This document shows, in pieces, positions 1-9,972 of a stretch of DNA of 64,000 bases. How positions within the stretch are numbered: the stretch's first letter is position 1; each line of letters starts with the position of its first letter. The DNA comes from Devosia beringensis (GTDB lineage Bacteria; Pseudomonadota; Alphaproteobacteria; Rhizobiales; Devosiaceae), in NCBI RefSeq assembly GCF_014926585.1, contig NZ_CP045422.1:1776501-1840500 (forward strand). Reading direction: 5' to 3'. The notes beneath the pieces are model-generated. The model did not search any database and was not told where the DNA came from. It saw only the letters and a program-made list of their open reading frames with translations. Made by a program: the position numbers and the translations under genes.

Positions 1-2041
1 GCGCCTCAGACAGGTCATGGCGGGCCTGGTTGATGCGATCGGACTGGGTGACCTGGCTGTGGCCGCCCGAGAGCAGCGGCTCGGTAGCGTAAAACAGCGC
101 GCGCAGCAGGCTACCTTTCCAACCGGTCCAGACGCCGGGGCCCACGGCGCGGATGTCGCAGGCGGTCAGGATCATCAGCAAGGCCAGGCGCTGGGGTGAC
201 TGCACCACATCGGCAAAGGCCTTGGCGGTCTCGGGATCCTGGATGTCACGCGCCTGGGCGATCTCGCTCATCAGCAGGTGATATTCGACCAGCCAGGCGA
301 CGGTGTCTGTTTCGGCGGCCGACAGGCCCAGCCGCGGGCAGAAGCGGCGGGCAATGCGGGCGCCGGCAATGGAATGGTCTTCCGGGCGCCCCTTGGCGAT
401 GTCGTGCAGGAACAGAGCGACATAGAGCAGGCGGATGTCATTGAGCTGGGGCAGCAGTTCATGGGTCAGCGGCAGCTGATCGGCCAGCCCGCCATTGGCG
501 ATGTCGGCCATGACGCCGATCGAGCGGATCAGGTGCTCGTCCACCGTATAGTGGTGGTACATGTTGAACTGCATCAGCGCGACGATCTTGCCGAATTCGG
601 GCACGAACTTGCCCAGCACGCCGCTCTCGTTCATCTGGCGCAGAATGCGCTCGACCGACTGCGGCGCGGTCAGGATGGTGAGGAAAAACTCATTGGCCTT
701 GGGATTGGCCCGCAGCGTGCGGTCGATCAGGCCGAGCGAGCGCGAAATGTGCTTGATCGCGTCGGGGTGGAACAGCAATTGCTCGCGCCCGGCAACCAGG
801 AACATGCGGATGAGGTTGACCGGATCCCGTTCGAAGATATCGGGGCCGGCAATGTTGAGCCGGCCGGTATCGAGCACGAAGTCGGTCTCACCGCGGATCT
901 TGCTCCGGCCGGGCCGGAACGGAGCCAGTACGCGCCCGACCAGATCCATGTCCTTGGCGTGGTTGAATTCGAGGCTGGCGCAGATGATGCGGGTGAGATC
1001 GCCGACATCCTTGGCAACGAGGAAATAGCGCTTCATGAAGCGCTCGACGCCCAGCATGCCGATGCGCTGGGCATAGCCCATGCGCTGGGCCAGTTCGGGC
1101 TGCATGTCGAAGGTCAGCTTTTCTTCCGAGCGCCCGGTGGCAAAATGGAGGTGGCAGCGCACCGCCCAGAGGAAATCCTCGGCGCGCGAGAAGATGCGGT
1201 TCTCGGCGGCGCTGAGTACGCCCTTGCCGACCAGTTCGTGGCTGGTCTTGACCTGGTAGAAATATTTGCCGATCCAGAACAGGGTATTGAGGTCGCGCAG
1301 CCCGCCCTTGCCGTCCTTGATATTGGGCTCGACGACATAGCGGGTATTGCCCATGGCCTTGTGGCGCTCGTCGCGCTCGGCCATCTTGGCGGCAATGAAT
1401 TCGGGGCCGGTGCGCGGCATGATCTCGGTTTCAAAGCGCCGCACCAGCTGGTTGAACAGCGTCTTGTCGCCGGTCAGGAAGCGCGATTCGAGGGTGGCGG
1501 TGCGCACGGTCATGTCGGCGCGGGCCATGCGGATGCATTCATCCACCGAGCGGACGGCGTGGCCGACCTTCTGGCCGAGATCCCAGAGCATGTAGAGGAT
1601 ATATTCGGTGACCTGCTCGCCCCAGGGCGTCTGCTTGTAGGGCAGGATGAACAGCAGGTCGATGTCGCTGCCCGGCGCCAGCGTGCCGCGGCCATAGCCG
1701 CCGACGGCCGAGAGCGCGATGGTTTCGGCGCCGGAGGGGTTGTCGACAGGATAGACCCGGCGGGTGGCAAACAGGTGCACCGCGGTGATGATCTCGTCCT
1801 GGGCATTGCTCAGGTTGTGGGCGCAGCGCAGGCCCTTGCCGCTGGCCAGCAGTTCGGCCTCGGCTTCACGGCGGGCGGTGGCCAGGGTCTGGCGGATATG
1901 GGCCAGCACGGCAGCACGGGCGGCAGTCGATTTTGGTTCATGCTCGCCAATGGCGGCATCGAACTCACCGAACAGGGTGTCGGCCGATTTGAGGGCGAAC
2001 AGCGATTTTCGCGGCTTGGCTTCAGCTTCGACGAGCGTCAT
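1..2041 (-). CDS. glnD: Bifunctional [protein-PII] uridylyltransferase/uridylyl-removing enzyme GlnD (3' end outside window)
   Basis: GlnD uridylylates and de-uridylylates PII proteins in response to glutamine and so sets nitrogen assimilation. About 680 N-terminal residues are visible. They contain the nucleotidyltransferase signature GGYGRG followed by GSDIDLL near residues 114-130, and an HD phosphohydrolase motif (LFLHDIAKG) near residue 545. The C-terminal ACT domains expected in a protein of about 900-940 residues lie beyond base 1. The ATG at 2041 sits inside the end of mutS (20-base overlap), so the two genes are probably co-transcribed and translationally coupled. The mutS-glnD order is usual in Hyphomicrobiales. 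Identification is firm; only completeness is unknown. Confidence 0.93.
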   Translation of the reverse strand, partial: MTLVEAEAKPRKSLFALKSADTLFGEFDAAIGEHEPKSTAARAAVLAHIRQTLATARREAEAELLASGKGLRCAHNLSNAQDEIITAVHLFATRRVYPVDNPSGAETIALSAVGGYGRGTLAPGSDIDLLFILPYKQTPWGEQVTEYILYMLWDLGQKVGHAVRSVDECIRMARADMTVRTATLESRFLTGDKTLFNQLVRRFETEIMPRTGPEFIAAKMAERDERHKAMGNTRYVVEPNIKDGKGGLRDLNTLFWIGKYFYQVKTSHELVGKGVLSAAENRIFSRAEDFLWAVRCHLHFATGRSEEKLTFDMQPELAQRMGYAQRIGMLGVERFMKRYFLVAKDVGDLTRIICASLEFNHAKDMDLVGRVLAPFRPGRSKIRGETDFVLDTGRLNIAGPDIFERDPVNLIRMFLVAGREQLLFHPDAIKHISRSLGLIDRTLRANPKANEFFLTILTAPQSVERILRQMNESGVLGKFVPEFGKIVALMQFNMYHHYTVDEHLIRSIGVMADIANGGLADQLPLTHELLPQLNDIRLLYVALFLHDIAKGRPEDHSIAGARIARRFCPRLGLSAAETDTVAWLVEYHLLMSEIAQARDIQDPETAKAFADVVQSPQRLALLMILTACDIRAVGPGVWTGWKGSLLRALFYATEPLLSGGHSQVTQSDRINQARHDLSEA

Positions 2042-4727
2042 CGCGGATTTTCTTCAGTTCGTAGAGCGCTTCGATCGCTTGTTTGGGGGTCATCTCGTCG
2101 GGGCGAACCGCGTCGAGCGCTAGGAGGACGGGGTCGGTCTGCGCCGGCGCGGGGGCGGGCTGGTGCGCAAAGAGTGGCAAATCATCTAACACGCTGGCTT
2201 TCTGGCTGGAAGAGGCGGTTCCGGCCGAGCGCTGCTCGAGCACGGTCAGCACCTGGCGGGCGCGGGCCAGCACCGGTTCAGGCAGGCCGGCCAGGCGCGC
2301 CACCTGAATGCCATAGGAGCGGTCGGCCGCGCCGGGGCCGACCTCGTGCAGGAATACCACGTCGCCCTGCCATTCGCGCACCTTCATGGTGACGTTGGCG
2401 ACCCGGCTGAGGGTCTTGGCGAGACTGGTCAATTCGTGGAAATGGGTGGCAAACAGCGCCCGGCAGCCGGTGGTTTCGTGCAGGGCCTCCACGGCCGCCC
2501 AGGCAATCGAGAGCCCGTCAAAGGTGGCGGTGCCCCGGCCGATTTCGTCCAGCACCACGAGGGAACGTCTTGTGGCACGGTTGAGGATGGCAGCCGTCTC
2601 GACCATTTCGACCATGAAAGTGGAGCGGCCATGGGCGATGTCGTCGCTGGCGCCGACGCGCGAGAAGACGCGGTCGATGACGCCGATATGGGCAGAACTG
2701 GCGGGCACGAAACTGCCCATCTGGGCGAGGATGGCAATCAGGGCGTTCTGGCGCAGGAAGGTGGACTTGCCGCCCATATTGGGACCGGTCACCAGCCAGA
2801 GTCGGCCACCGCCCCCGGCGTCATCGCCCGACAGATCGGCGTCATTGGCGACAAAGCTCTGGCCCTGGGCCATGACCATGTCCTCGACCACCGGATGGCG
2901 GCCGTCGGTAATGGCAAAGGCCAGCGAATTGTCCACCTCGGGCCGCGTATAGCGGCGCGTGGCGGCCAGATGGGCCAGCGCCGCCGTCACGTCGAGCTCG
3001 GCCAGGGCATCGGCCAGGCCACGCAGTTCAGCGGTGCGGGTGAGCACGTCATACCGCAGGCTGGCAAAGACCCGGACCTCGATATCGAGTGCGGCCTCAT
3101 GCGCCCGGGCGATGCGGCCCTCGAGATCGGCCAGTTCACTGGTGGTAAAGCGCATGGCATTAGCCATGGTCTGGCGGTGGATGAAGCTCTGGCGGTGCGG
3201 CTCCTCGAGCAGGCGGGTGCCGTGCGCGGCGGGCACTTCGACGAAATAGCCGAGCACGCCATTGTGCCGGATCTTGAGCGAGCGGACGTCGGTCTCCTCG
3301 ATCAGCCTTGCCTGCAGGGCGGCAACGACGTCGCGGGTCTGGCTGGCCAGCGCGCGTTCGTCGTCCAGCGTCTGGTCATAGCCCTTGCGGACAAAGCCGC
3401 CATCGCGGCTGAGCAGGGGCAGTTCGTCGTCGAGCGCCACGGCCAGCTGAGAAGCCAGCGGCAGCGGCGCCGCCGCCAGGGTCCCGGCCAGTCGGTCGAG
3501 AATGGCGGGGCGGTCCGACAGGCCCGTCAGATGCGTCGACAGCGCCGCGGCGGCACTGACCGCCTTGCCGATGGCGGCCAGGTCACGCGGCCCGCCGCGC
3601 TCGAGTACCAGTCGGGTCAGGGCGCGGGCCAGGTCTGGCACGGCCTTGAGCTCGGCCCGCAGCCGGCCAGTCAGCATGGTGTCGTCGGCCAGCAGGCCCA
3701 CCGCGTCGAGCCGCTCATTGATCGGGGCGGCATCGGCCAGCGGCGCGGCCAGCCGGGCGGCAAGCAGGCGCGAGCCGGGGGCGGTGACGGTCAGGTCGAT
3801 GACATCGCGCAGCGAGCCGCGCGCCTGACCGCGCTGGGTCTGGTGCAGTTCGAGGCTTGAGCGGGTAGCGGCATCGATGGCCAGATAAGCGTTGGTGGTC
3901 TGGCCGCGCGGCGCCCGCAGGGCCACGCCGATACCCTTCTGGCTGTCGCGCACATAGGCAAGCACGGCGCCGAGCGCCGCACGGCTGGCGCGCGAGAGGA
4001 TGGAGGCGTCAAAATCGCCATCCGGAAAGGCCTGGCGCAGCGTGGCACTAGCCGCTTCGCTGTCAAAGCTCTCGGCGGGCGCCGCATGGGCGATGGCGGC
4101 CCAGGCGGGGGCGAACAGATGCCGCTCGACCAGCGCCGCCCTTGTGGCTTCGGTGAGCAGCAGCTCGGCCGGATCGATGCGGGCCAGTTCGTCGGCAAGC
4201 TGTTCGGCCGACAGGTCGGCGGTGAAGCTCTCGCCGGTCGAGACATCGGCCCAGGCCAGGGCGAAATCGGTCTCGCCATGCCGCACCATGGCCAGAGCCG
4301 CGAGAAAATTGGACGCCCTTGCATTGAGGTGCTCGTCCTCGGTCAGCGTGCCGGCGGTGATAAGCCGGACCACGCCGCGGCGCACCACCGATTTGGCGCC
4401 GCGTTTCTTGGCTTCCTTGGGATCCTCCATCTGCTCGCAGATGGCGACTCGGTGGCCCAGCTTGACCAGCTTGTTGAGATAGTCATTGGCGGCGTGGATG
4501 GGCACACCGCACATCTGGATGTCCTGGCCCAGATGCTTGCCGCGCTTGGTCAGCACGATGCCCAAAGCGGCGCTGGCGATCTCGGCGTCCTCGAAGAACA
4601 GCTCGTAAAAATCGCCCATGCGATAGAACAGCAGATAGCCGGGATTGACCGCCTTGATCTCGAAAAACTGCGCCATCATCGGCGTCAGTGCCGGGCTCGG
4701 CTCGGGTTCGATTGTCGACTGATCCAT
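2022..4727 (-). CDS. mutS: DNA mismatch repair protein MutS
   Basis: MutS recognises mismatches and starts methyl-independent or methyl-directed repair. The start ATG at 4727 gives 901 residues, normal for alphaproteobacterial MutS. The mismatch-binding motif appears near the N terminus as YRMGDFYELFFEDA, where the GDFYE segment carries the Phe-X-Glu reading head. The Walker A motif GPNMGGKSTF lies near residue 647 and is followed by a DEIGRGT Walker B region. The reading frame stays open upstream to 5075 but runs into the neighbouring DUF2189 gene and loses family similarity. An in-frame ATG at 4763 is a possible alternative start. No strong Shine-Dalgarno sequence is visible at either. It overlaps the glnD start. 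Confidence 0.95.
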   Translation of the reverse strand: MDQSTIEPEPSPALTPMMAQFFEIKAVNPGYLLFYRMGDFYELFFEDAEIASAALGIVLTKRGKHLGQDIQMCGVPIHAANDYLNKLVKLGHRVAICEQMEDPKEAKKRGAKSVVRRGVVRLITAGTLTEDEHLNARASNFLAALAMVRHGETDFALAWADVSTGESFTADLSAEQLADELARIDPAELLLTEATRAALVERHLFAPAWAAIAHAAPAESFDSEAASATLRQAFPDGDFDASILSRASRAALGAVLAYVRDSQKGIGVALRAPRGQTTNAYLAIDAATRSSLELHQTQRGQARGSLRDVIDLTVTAPGSRLLAARLAAPLADAAPINERLDAVGLLADDTMLTGRLRAELKAVPDLARALTRLVLERGGPRDLAAIGKAVSAAAALSTHLTGLSDRPAILDRLAGTLAAAPLPLASQLAVALDDELPLLSRDGGFVRKGYDQTLDDERALASQTRDVVAALQARLIEETDVRSLKIRHNGVLGYFVEVPAAHGTRLLEEPHRQSFIHRQTMANAMRFTTSELADLEGRIARAHEAALDIEVRVFASLRYDVLTRTAELRGLADALAELDVTAALAHLAATRRYTRPEVDNSLAFAITDGRHPVVEDMVMAQGQSFVANDADLSGDDAGGGGRLWLVTGPNMGGKSTFLRQNALIAILAQMGSFVPASSAHIGVIDRVFSRVGASDDIAHGRSTFMVEMVETAAILNRATRRSLVVLDEIGRGTATFDGLSIAWAAVEALHETTGCRALFATHFHELTSLAKTLSRVANVTMKVREWQGDVVFLHEVGPGAADRSYGIQVARLAGLPEPVLARARQVLTVLEQRSAGTASSSQKASVLDDLPLFAHQPAPAPAQTDPVLLALDAVRPDEMTPKQAIEALYELKKIRDDARRS

Positions 4728-4816
4728 CGGCGCGTTGGGTCTCGGCGGGAAAGCCGAGACCATATGGGCTTTGCCGGCAAATTCCAACCGGGCGAAACCG
4801 TCTTTGCCCGTCTCGA

Positions 4817-5632
4817 TCAGAGGCCGCGAATCGCCGAGGCGGGTTCGACCAGCTTGCGATAGAGGTGCCAAGTGGCGTGGCCGAAAATCGGGATGATGAT
4901 GGCCAGACCGACAAACAGCAGCGCCGCACCCAGCATCAGGCCGGCCCCCACCACAAAGCCCCAGGCCAGCAGCGGCAGCGGGTTTTTCAGCACGGCGCGA
5001 AACGAGGTCTCGACCGCCACGAAGGCCCCGACATCGCGGTCCAGCAGCAGCGGAAAGGCGATGACGGTGGTGCACAGGGTAAAAAGGGCAAACAGGGCGC
5101 CGAGCAGGGTGCCGGCCAGCAGCAGGGTGATGCCGCCCGGTTCGGTAAAGATCTGTGCCATCAGGCCGCCCAGCGTCTGGGGGGTAGCGGCGCCGAACAG
5201 GCTTTCATAGAGCGCCTGGGCTGCGGTGAGCCAGAGCGTGAAGACCACCAGCAGCATGGCCGCGACGGCGATGATGGCGCCGATGGCGGGCGACTTCAGC
5301 ACCCCGAAGGCATGGCGCCAGGAGGTGTCGAGCCCCAGTTCGCGGCGGCGAGAAATTTCGTAAAGCCCGAGGGCGGCGAAGGGGCCGATCAGGGCGAAAC
5401 CGCCGATCAGCGGATAGAGCAGCGGCCAGGTATGATAGCCGTTCATCCACACGGTCAGCACGATGCCGATAATGGGATAGATGATGGCCAGCATCGCATA
5501 GTGGCTCGGTCGCTCCCAGAAGTCGGCGGCGCCGCGGCGCAGCACATCGCCCAGATCGGCCACGGTAATGCTGCGGATGATGGGCAGATCGAGCTTGTCG
5601 CCGGTGCCGGCGATGACGTGAAAATGGGCCAT
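4817..5632 (-). CDS. DUF2189 family integral membrane protein
   Basis: This is a 271-residue predicted inner-membrane protein with about six hydrophobic segments, for example around residues 45-65, 70-90, 115-140, 165-190 and 215-245. The soluble N terminus (IRSITVADLGDVLRRG) and the following membrane segments match my recollection of DUF2189 proteins. These are common in alphaproteobacteria, have no established function and are sometimes labelled as cytochrome c oxidase subunit I-like. It lies 89 bases upstream of mutS on the same strand, so co-transcription is possible. No regulatory signal is evident beyond a short hairpin in the 147-base gap on its upstream side. Confidence 0.75.
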   Translation of the reverse strand: MAHFHVIAGTGDKLDLPIIRSITVADLGDVLRRGAADFWERPSHYAMLAIIYPIIGIVLTVWMNGYHTWPLLYPLIGGFALIGPFAALGLYEISRRRELGLDTSWRHAFGVLKSPAIGAIIAVAAMLLVVFTLWLTAAQALYESLFGAATPQTLGGLMAQIFTEPGGITLLLAGTLLGALFALFTLCTTVIAFPLLLDRDVGAFVAVETSFRAVLKNPLPLLAWGFVVGAGLMLGAALLFVGLAIIIPIFGHATWHLYRKLVEPASAIRGL

Positions 5633-5779
5633 GACTATCCTCCCTCTCGCTGCGAGGGCGCTCGTCGGTTCGGCCGGGATTTATACAGGGCGGCGCGAAT
5701 GCGAACGCGGTCTGCGAATGGAGAGACTAGGCCTGAACCAGAGGCTTGTCGCCCCTGGTTCCGGAAAACGTGATGCCGG

Positions 5780-7390
5780 TCAGACTTCGTAGCGATCGCT
5801 GTGGTGATGCACCGGCCGGTAGGTGAAATAATCGAAGTCGGCCGGGCTGGCCGTGCCGTTGAGATCCTGGGCGGCGACGCCGACAAAGGCACCGGTAAAG
5901 CTGCCATGGGCCTGGTGGCCGCCGCATTCGTCCGAGAGCAGGCTGGCATCGAGCACCGGACCGATCGGCCGCAGTTCCTCGCCTTCCAAGGCATAGAAGA
6001 ACTGCAGGGCCGAGCCGCGCACGGTCAGAGCCAGCCGGACCTTGCCCGCATTGGGGATCTGTACCGGCGCGGCCGGGAAATTCAGCTTGCCGTCTGGCCA
6101 GCTCATTTCCGAGGCCAGGATCAGCAGTTCGCGCTGGCCATCCGAATGGGCCGTTACCGCCAGATAGAAGAAGTTGTAGCGGCTGTAATAGGCGGTGAGC
6201 CCGGCCATGGTGCGCTCGTCGGTGGCAGTGAAATCCACCACCGTCTCGGCATCATAGGAAAAATGCGTCTGCCGGCGGGCGACCAGCGCCTGTTCGAACC
6301 AGGAGCCGATGGATTCGCGACCAAACAAACGTAGTTTGTTGTCTTGAAGGGAGAATATCCGCTCGGATTCGGGGGTACGCAGCCACTGGAAATCGAGCGG
6401 CAGGCCCGCTTCGAAGCTGTAGCGCTGTTCGGCCCAGTATTTTTCCTCGTCGCGGGTGCCGGGCACCTCGACATGCAGCGACGGCACCGGGCCGTTCTTG
6501 ACATAGAGCCAGTCGTCCTCGCCCCAATAGGCTTCCTGGATCGCGGTTTCCCGGCCCAGCACGCAGCGGCGCTCCTGGGTGGTGGGGCGGCCGGTGAGAT
6601 GGACGAGGAAGGTCTTGCCGTCCGGCGTCTCGACAATGTCGCCATGGCCGGCGCGCTGCAGCGCGGCAAAGGGCGCGTCCTTACTGGTCAGGATATGCTT
6701 GTCGGGATGGGTCTCGTAGGGACCGTCGATATTGCGCGAGCGGGCAAAGGTGACGGCATGGTCATAGGCCGTGCCGCCCTCGGCAGTCAGCAGGTAATAC
6801 CAGCCGTTGCGCTTGTAGAGATGGGGACCCTCGACCAGCTTGAGATCGGTGCCCTGGTAGATGTTCTTGATCGGCCCGACCAGCTTGCCGGCCTCGGGGT
6901 CAAATTGCTGCAGGGCGATGCCGGCAAACAGCAGGGGGCGGACGCGATGGTCCCAGATCATGTTGACGAACCATTTCTTGCCGTCATCATCGTGGAACAG
7001 GCTGGGGTCGAAACCGGAAGAATTGGTATAGACCGGGTCGCTCCAGGGGCCTTCGATCCTGTCGGCCCAGACGATGAAATTGTGCGCGTCCTTAAATGAG
7101 CCGTCCTTGCGCTTGACGTCGGTATAGACCAGCCAGAATTTTTCGCCGTCATGGGTCAGGCAGGGGGCCCAGACGCCGCAGCTGTCGGGATCGCCGCGCA
7201 TGTCGAGCTGAGCCTTGCGGGTCAGCGGGCGGGTGACCAGCTCCCAGTTCGCCAGATCCCTGGAGTGATGGATCTGCACGCCGGGAAACCATTCGAAGGT
7301 CGAGGTGGCGATATAATAGTCGTCGCCAACCCGCAGGATGGACGGATCCGGATTGAAGCCGGGCAGGATGGGATTGGTAAGCTGGGGCAT
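5780..7390 (-). CDS. Glycoside hydrolase family 43 beta-xylosidase / arabinofuranosidase
   Basis: Probably releases xylose (or arabinose) from xylo-oligosaccharides. The protein has 536 residues. The N-terminal five-bladed propeller begins with NPILPGFNPDPSI, which holds the catalytic base Asp, followed by the transition-state Asp (SSGFDPSLFHDDDG) and the acid Glu in VEGPHLYK. The C-terminal 200 residues look like the beta-sandwich (DUF1349-like) domain of XynB-type GH43 enzymes. The ATG at 7390 has a strong Shine-Dalgarno GAGGAG seven bases upstream; an in-frame start at 7429 is less likely. No signal peptide is seen, so it should act in the cytoplasm on imported oligosaccharides. It lies near xylA and xylB, consistent with xylan use, but is separated from them by the LOV kinase gene. 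Confidence 0.9.
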   Translation of the reverse strand: MPQLTNPILPGFNPDPSILRVGDDYYIATSTFEWFPGVQIHHSRDLANWELVTRPLTRKAQLDMRGDPDSCGVWAPCLTHDGEKFWLVYTDVKRKDGSFKDAHNFIVWADRIEGPWSDPVYTNSSGFDPSLFHDDDGKKWFVNMIWDHRVRPLLFAGIALQQFDPEAGKLVGPIKNIYQGTDLKLVEGPHLYKRNGWYYLLTAEGGTAYDHAVTFARSRNIDGPYETHPDKHILTSKDAPFAALQRAGHGDIVETPDGKTFLVHLTGRPTTQERRCVLGRETAIQEAYWGEDDWLYVKNGPVPSLHVEVPGTRDEEKYWAEQRYSFEAGLPLDFQWLRTPESERIFSLQDNKLRLFGRESIGSWFEQALVARRQTHFSYDAETVVDFTATDERTMAGLTAYYSRYNFFYLAVTAHSDGQRELLILASEMSWPDGKLNFPAAPVQIPNAGKVRLALTVRGSALQFFYALEGEELRPIGPVLDASLLSDECGGHQAHGSFTGAFVGVAAQDLNGTASPADFDYFTYRPVHHHSDRYEV

Positions 7391-7591
7391 TTTTGCTCCT
7401 CGGTGCGACTGATGGGGTCCCTCACGCATTGTTGAGGGTTGTGGGGTGGAATTTGCCCTTGGCTGTCTGGACTAGCCCGGCCAGGAACGGCAATTCAAAG
7501 ACCGGCTGTTGCACGCCGACCGCAGAAACGAGAACGGAATTTGGATCATCATATTCGTGAGCTGAGCTACTGGAAGAACGTCAAATCCAAG

Positions 7592-8626
7592 ATGCGGCTG
7601 CAGCCTTTTGTGCATGCCGTGGAATCCAGTGCGGTGCCGATCGCCATCTCCGATCCGTTTGAGCCGGACGAGCCGCTGGTCTTCGTCAATGAGGCGTTTC
7701 TGCGCCTGACAGGGTATGACGAGGATGACGTGCTGGGGCGCAACTGTCGGTTCCTGCAGGGGCCGGATACGCGCCCGGAGGACCGCGTCGCCATTCGTGC
7801 CGCGCTGCAGGAGCGCGCCACCACGAGCGTGGAAATTCTCAACTATCGCAAGGATGGCACCCCGTTCTGGAACGAACTGCATATCGCGCCCATGCTCGAT
7901 GACAGCGGGGAGCTGCTCTATTTCATTGCCACGCAGGTCGATGTCACCGATCGCGTGCAGCGGCAGAACGATCTGCGCGTGGATCTCGACGCCAAGACCG
8001 AGGCGCTGCGCGACCAGGCCGAGCAGACCCATCACATGGCGCGAGAAATGACCCATCGCGTGCGCAATTCGCTGGCCCTGATCCAGGCCATGCTGCGCAT
8101 GCAACTGTCGAGCCTGAAGGACGATACCGCGCGCAATGCCCTGATCGGGGCGTTGAGCCGCATCGGCGCCATTGTGGAAATCCAGCGCATCATCGAGCAT
8201 GTCGACCTCGATACCAAACTTGAGGTCAGCGAGATCATCGGCTCGATCTGCGCCAAGCTCGACCATATCAGCCGGGCGCATGTGGCGGCTTCGTCGGACC
8301 GGATCGAGATCGGCGAGGCGCTGGTGACGCCCATCGCGCTGATCGTTTCTGAACTGGTGACCAATGCGCAAAAGCATGCCTATGACAGTGAGGATGGCGG
8401 CATTATCGCGGTGACGGCCCGACGCGAGAGCGGGGGCATCAGGCTGTCGGTGCGCGATGACGGGCGGGGCGTCAGTCCCGATTTCGACCCCCGCCAGGTC
8501 AGCGGTTTTGGCATGCGCATGCTGTTGCGGGAGATCGACCATATCGGCGCTACCCTTTCGGTAGAGCGGCTGGACAAGGGGACTGCCTTTGTCGTCAGCA
8601 TTCCGCCGGCGGCGCTGCTGCAATAG
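7592..8626 (+). CDS. LOV-domain sensor histidine kinase (HisKA_2/HWE type)
   Basis: A probable blue-light receptor kinase of 344 residues. The LOV core has the canonical GRNCRFLQG motif with the adduct-forming Cys at residue 52, and the expected NYRKDGTPFWNEL strand. A short linker leads to a HisKA_2-like phosphoacceptor region with His155 (HRVRNSLALI). The ATPase domain then shows the N box (SELVTNAQKHAY), the G1 box (RDDGRGV) and the G2 box (GFGMRML). No receiver domain or partner regulator is encoded beside it. I chose ATG 7592 because residues upstream of it look non-coding, though its ribosome site is weak and a longer start is possible. It is divergent from the GH43 gene and convergent with xylA. 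Confidence 0.88.
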   Translation: MRLQPFVHAVESSAVPIAISDPFEPDEPLVFVNEAFLRLTGYDEDDVLGRNCRFLQGPDTRPEDRVAIRAALQERATTSVEILNYRKDGTPFWNELHIAPMLDDSGELLYFIATQVDVTDRVQRQNDLRVDLDAKTEALRDQAEQTHHMAREMTHRVRNSLALIQAMLRMQLSSLKDDTARNALIGALSRIGAIVEIQRIIEHVDLDTKLEVSEIIGSICAKLDHISRAHVAASSDRIEIGEALVTPIALIVSELVTNAQKHAYDSEDGGIIAVTARRESGGIRLSVRDDGRGVSPDFDPRQVSGFGMRMLLREIDHIGATLSVERLDKGTAFVVSIPPAALLQ

Positions 8627-8627
8627 G

Positions 8628-8654
8628 GACCCGGAGCGCAGGGCGCCCCGGGTC
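8628..8654. terminator. Hairpin between convergent LOV kinase gene and xylA
   Basis: The arms GACCCGG and CCGGGTC pair perfectly around a 13-base loop in the 38-base gap between two convergent genes. There is no U-tract on either strand, so it is terminator-like rather than a textbook intrinsic terminator. Confidence 0.4.
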
Positions 8655-8664
8655 GGGTTGAGCA

Positions 8665-9972
8665 TCAAACGAAGCGGTTGATCAGGTTTTCGAGGTATTC
8701 CTGCTGGCCGGACTTTGGCTGCGGGTTGATGTTGTCGGCTTCGACCTTGGCGGCCAGATCGGCCAGGCTGAGCTTGCCGCCGAGAATGTCCTTGCCCAGG
8801 CCTTGGCCCCAGCCGGCGTAGCGCGCGTCGACAATCTTGTCATAGCTGCCGTCTTCGATGATGGCCGCCGCTGCCTTGAGCGAGCGGGCGAGCACATCCA
8901 GACCGCCAATGTGACCATGCAGCAGGTCGGCCGGATCGAGCGACTGGCGGCGGACGCGGGCGTCGAAGTTGAAGCCACCCTTGCCCAGACCGCCATTCTT
9001 GAGGATCTGGTAGAAGGCCAGGGTGGTCTCGGGAACGCTATTGGGGAACTGGTCGGTATCCCAGCCGGACTGGATGTCATTGCGGTTGGCGTCGACCGAA
9101 CCCAGCATGCCCAGCGAGGCGGCCAAAGCCAGCTCGTGCTCGAAGGAGTGGTTGGCGAGGAAGGCGTGGCCGACCTCGATATTGCACTTCACCTTGGTGT
9201 CGAGATCGTACTTCTTGAGGAAGCCATAGACCGTGGCGACGTCGAAGTCATACTGGTGCTTGCTGGGTTCCTGCGGCTTGGGCTCGATGAGGATCTGGCC
9301 GGTAAAGCCGATCTTTTCGGCATGCTCGACCACCAGATGGATGAAGCGGGCCATCTGGTCCTGCTCATGGCCGATCTTGGTATTGAGCAGGGTCTCATAG
9401 CCCTCGCGACCACCCCAGAGCACATAGTTCTCGCCGCCCAGTTCATGGGTCAGCTCGAGCACGTTCTTCACCTGGGCGGCGCCATAGGCGAAGACCTCGG
9501 GATCGGGGTTGGTGGCGGCGCCGGCCATGTAGCGGCGGTTGGAGAAGAGGTTGGCCGTGCCCCAGAGCAGCTTGGTGCGGCTGGACTGCATCTTCTTGCC
9601 GAAGATCTCGCCAATGGTGCGCACATTGCGGTTGCTCTCGGCCAGCGTCGCGCCTTCGGGGGCGATATCGGCATCGTGGAAGCAGAAGAAGGGCGAGTCG
9701 AGCAGGTCGAAGAACTCGAAGGCTACCTCGGCCTTGAGCTTGGCACCATCCATGCCGGTATCATACCAGGGGCGATCGAAGGTGCGGCCGCCAAAGGGAT
9801 CGCCGCCCTCATAGGCAAAGGTGTGCCAATAGGCGATGGCGGGGCGGATATGCTCCTCCATGGTCTTGCCGGCGACGATCTCGTTCTTGTTGTAGTGGCG
9901 GAAGGCCAGCGGATTAGCGCTCTTGGCGCCCTCGAACTTGACCGGTGCGATGCCCTTGAAAAAATCACTCAC
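8665..9972 (-). CDS. xylA: Xylose isomerase XylA
   Basis: Converts D-xylose to D-xylulose in the cytoplasm using divalent metals. The length of 435 residues matches class II xylose isomerases. Visible signatures are the catalytic His segment [12 protein letters not shown], the metal ligand stretch [15 protein letters not shown], the [15 protein letters not shown] segment and the [17 protein letters not shown] metal site. The start codon overlaps the xylB stop by four bases (9969-9972), so translation of the pair is coupled. The transcription order is lacI-type regulator, xylB, xylA, which suggests one regulated unit. Confidence 0.97.
   Translation of the reverse strand: MSDFFKGIAPVKFEGAKSANPLAFRHYNKNEIVAGKTMEEHIRPAIAYWHTFAYEGGDPFGGRTFDRPWYDTGMDGAKLKAEVAFEFFDLLDSPFFCFHDADIAPEGATLAESNRNVRTIGEIFGKKMQSSRTKLLWGTANLFSNRRYMAGAATNPDPEVFAYGAAQVKNVLELTHELGGENYVLWGGREGYETLLNTKIGHEQDQMARFIHLVVEHAEKIGFTGQILIEPKPQEPSKHQYDFDVATVYGFLKKYDLDTKVKCNIEVGHAFLANHSFEHELALAASLGMLGSVDANRNDIQSGWDTDQFPNSVPETTLAFYQILKNGGLGKGGFNFDARVRRQSLDPADLLHGHIGGLDVLARSLKAAAAIIEDGSYDKIVDARYAGWGQGLGKDILGGKLSLADLAAKVEADNINPQPKSGQQEYLENLINRFV

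Noticed and set aside
278..2392. 704-codon plus-strand open frame opposite glnD and mutS
   Set aside because: It is antisense to strongly recognisable GlnD and MutS and has the composition of a shadow frame in GC-rich DNA.
4728..5075. N-terminal extension of MutS
   Set aside because: The extra residues read through the DUF2189 gene in another frame and do not look like MutS.
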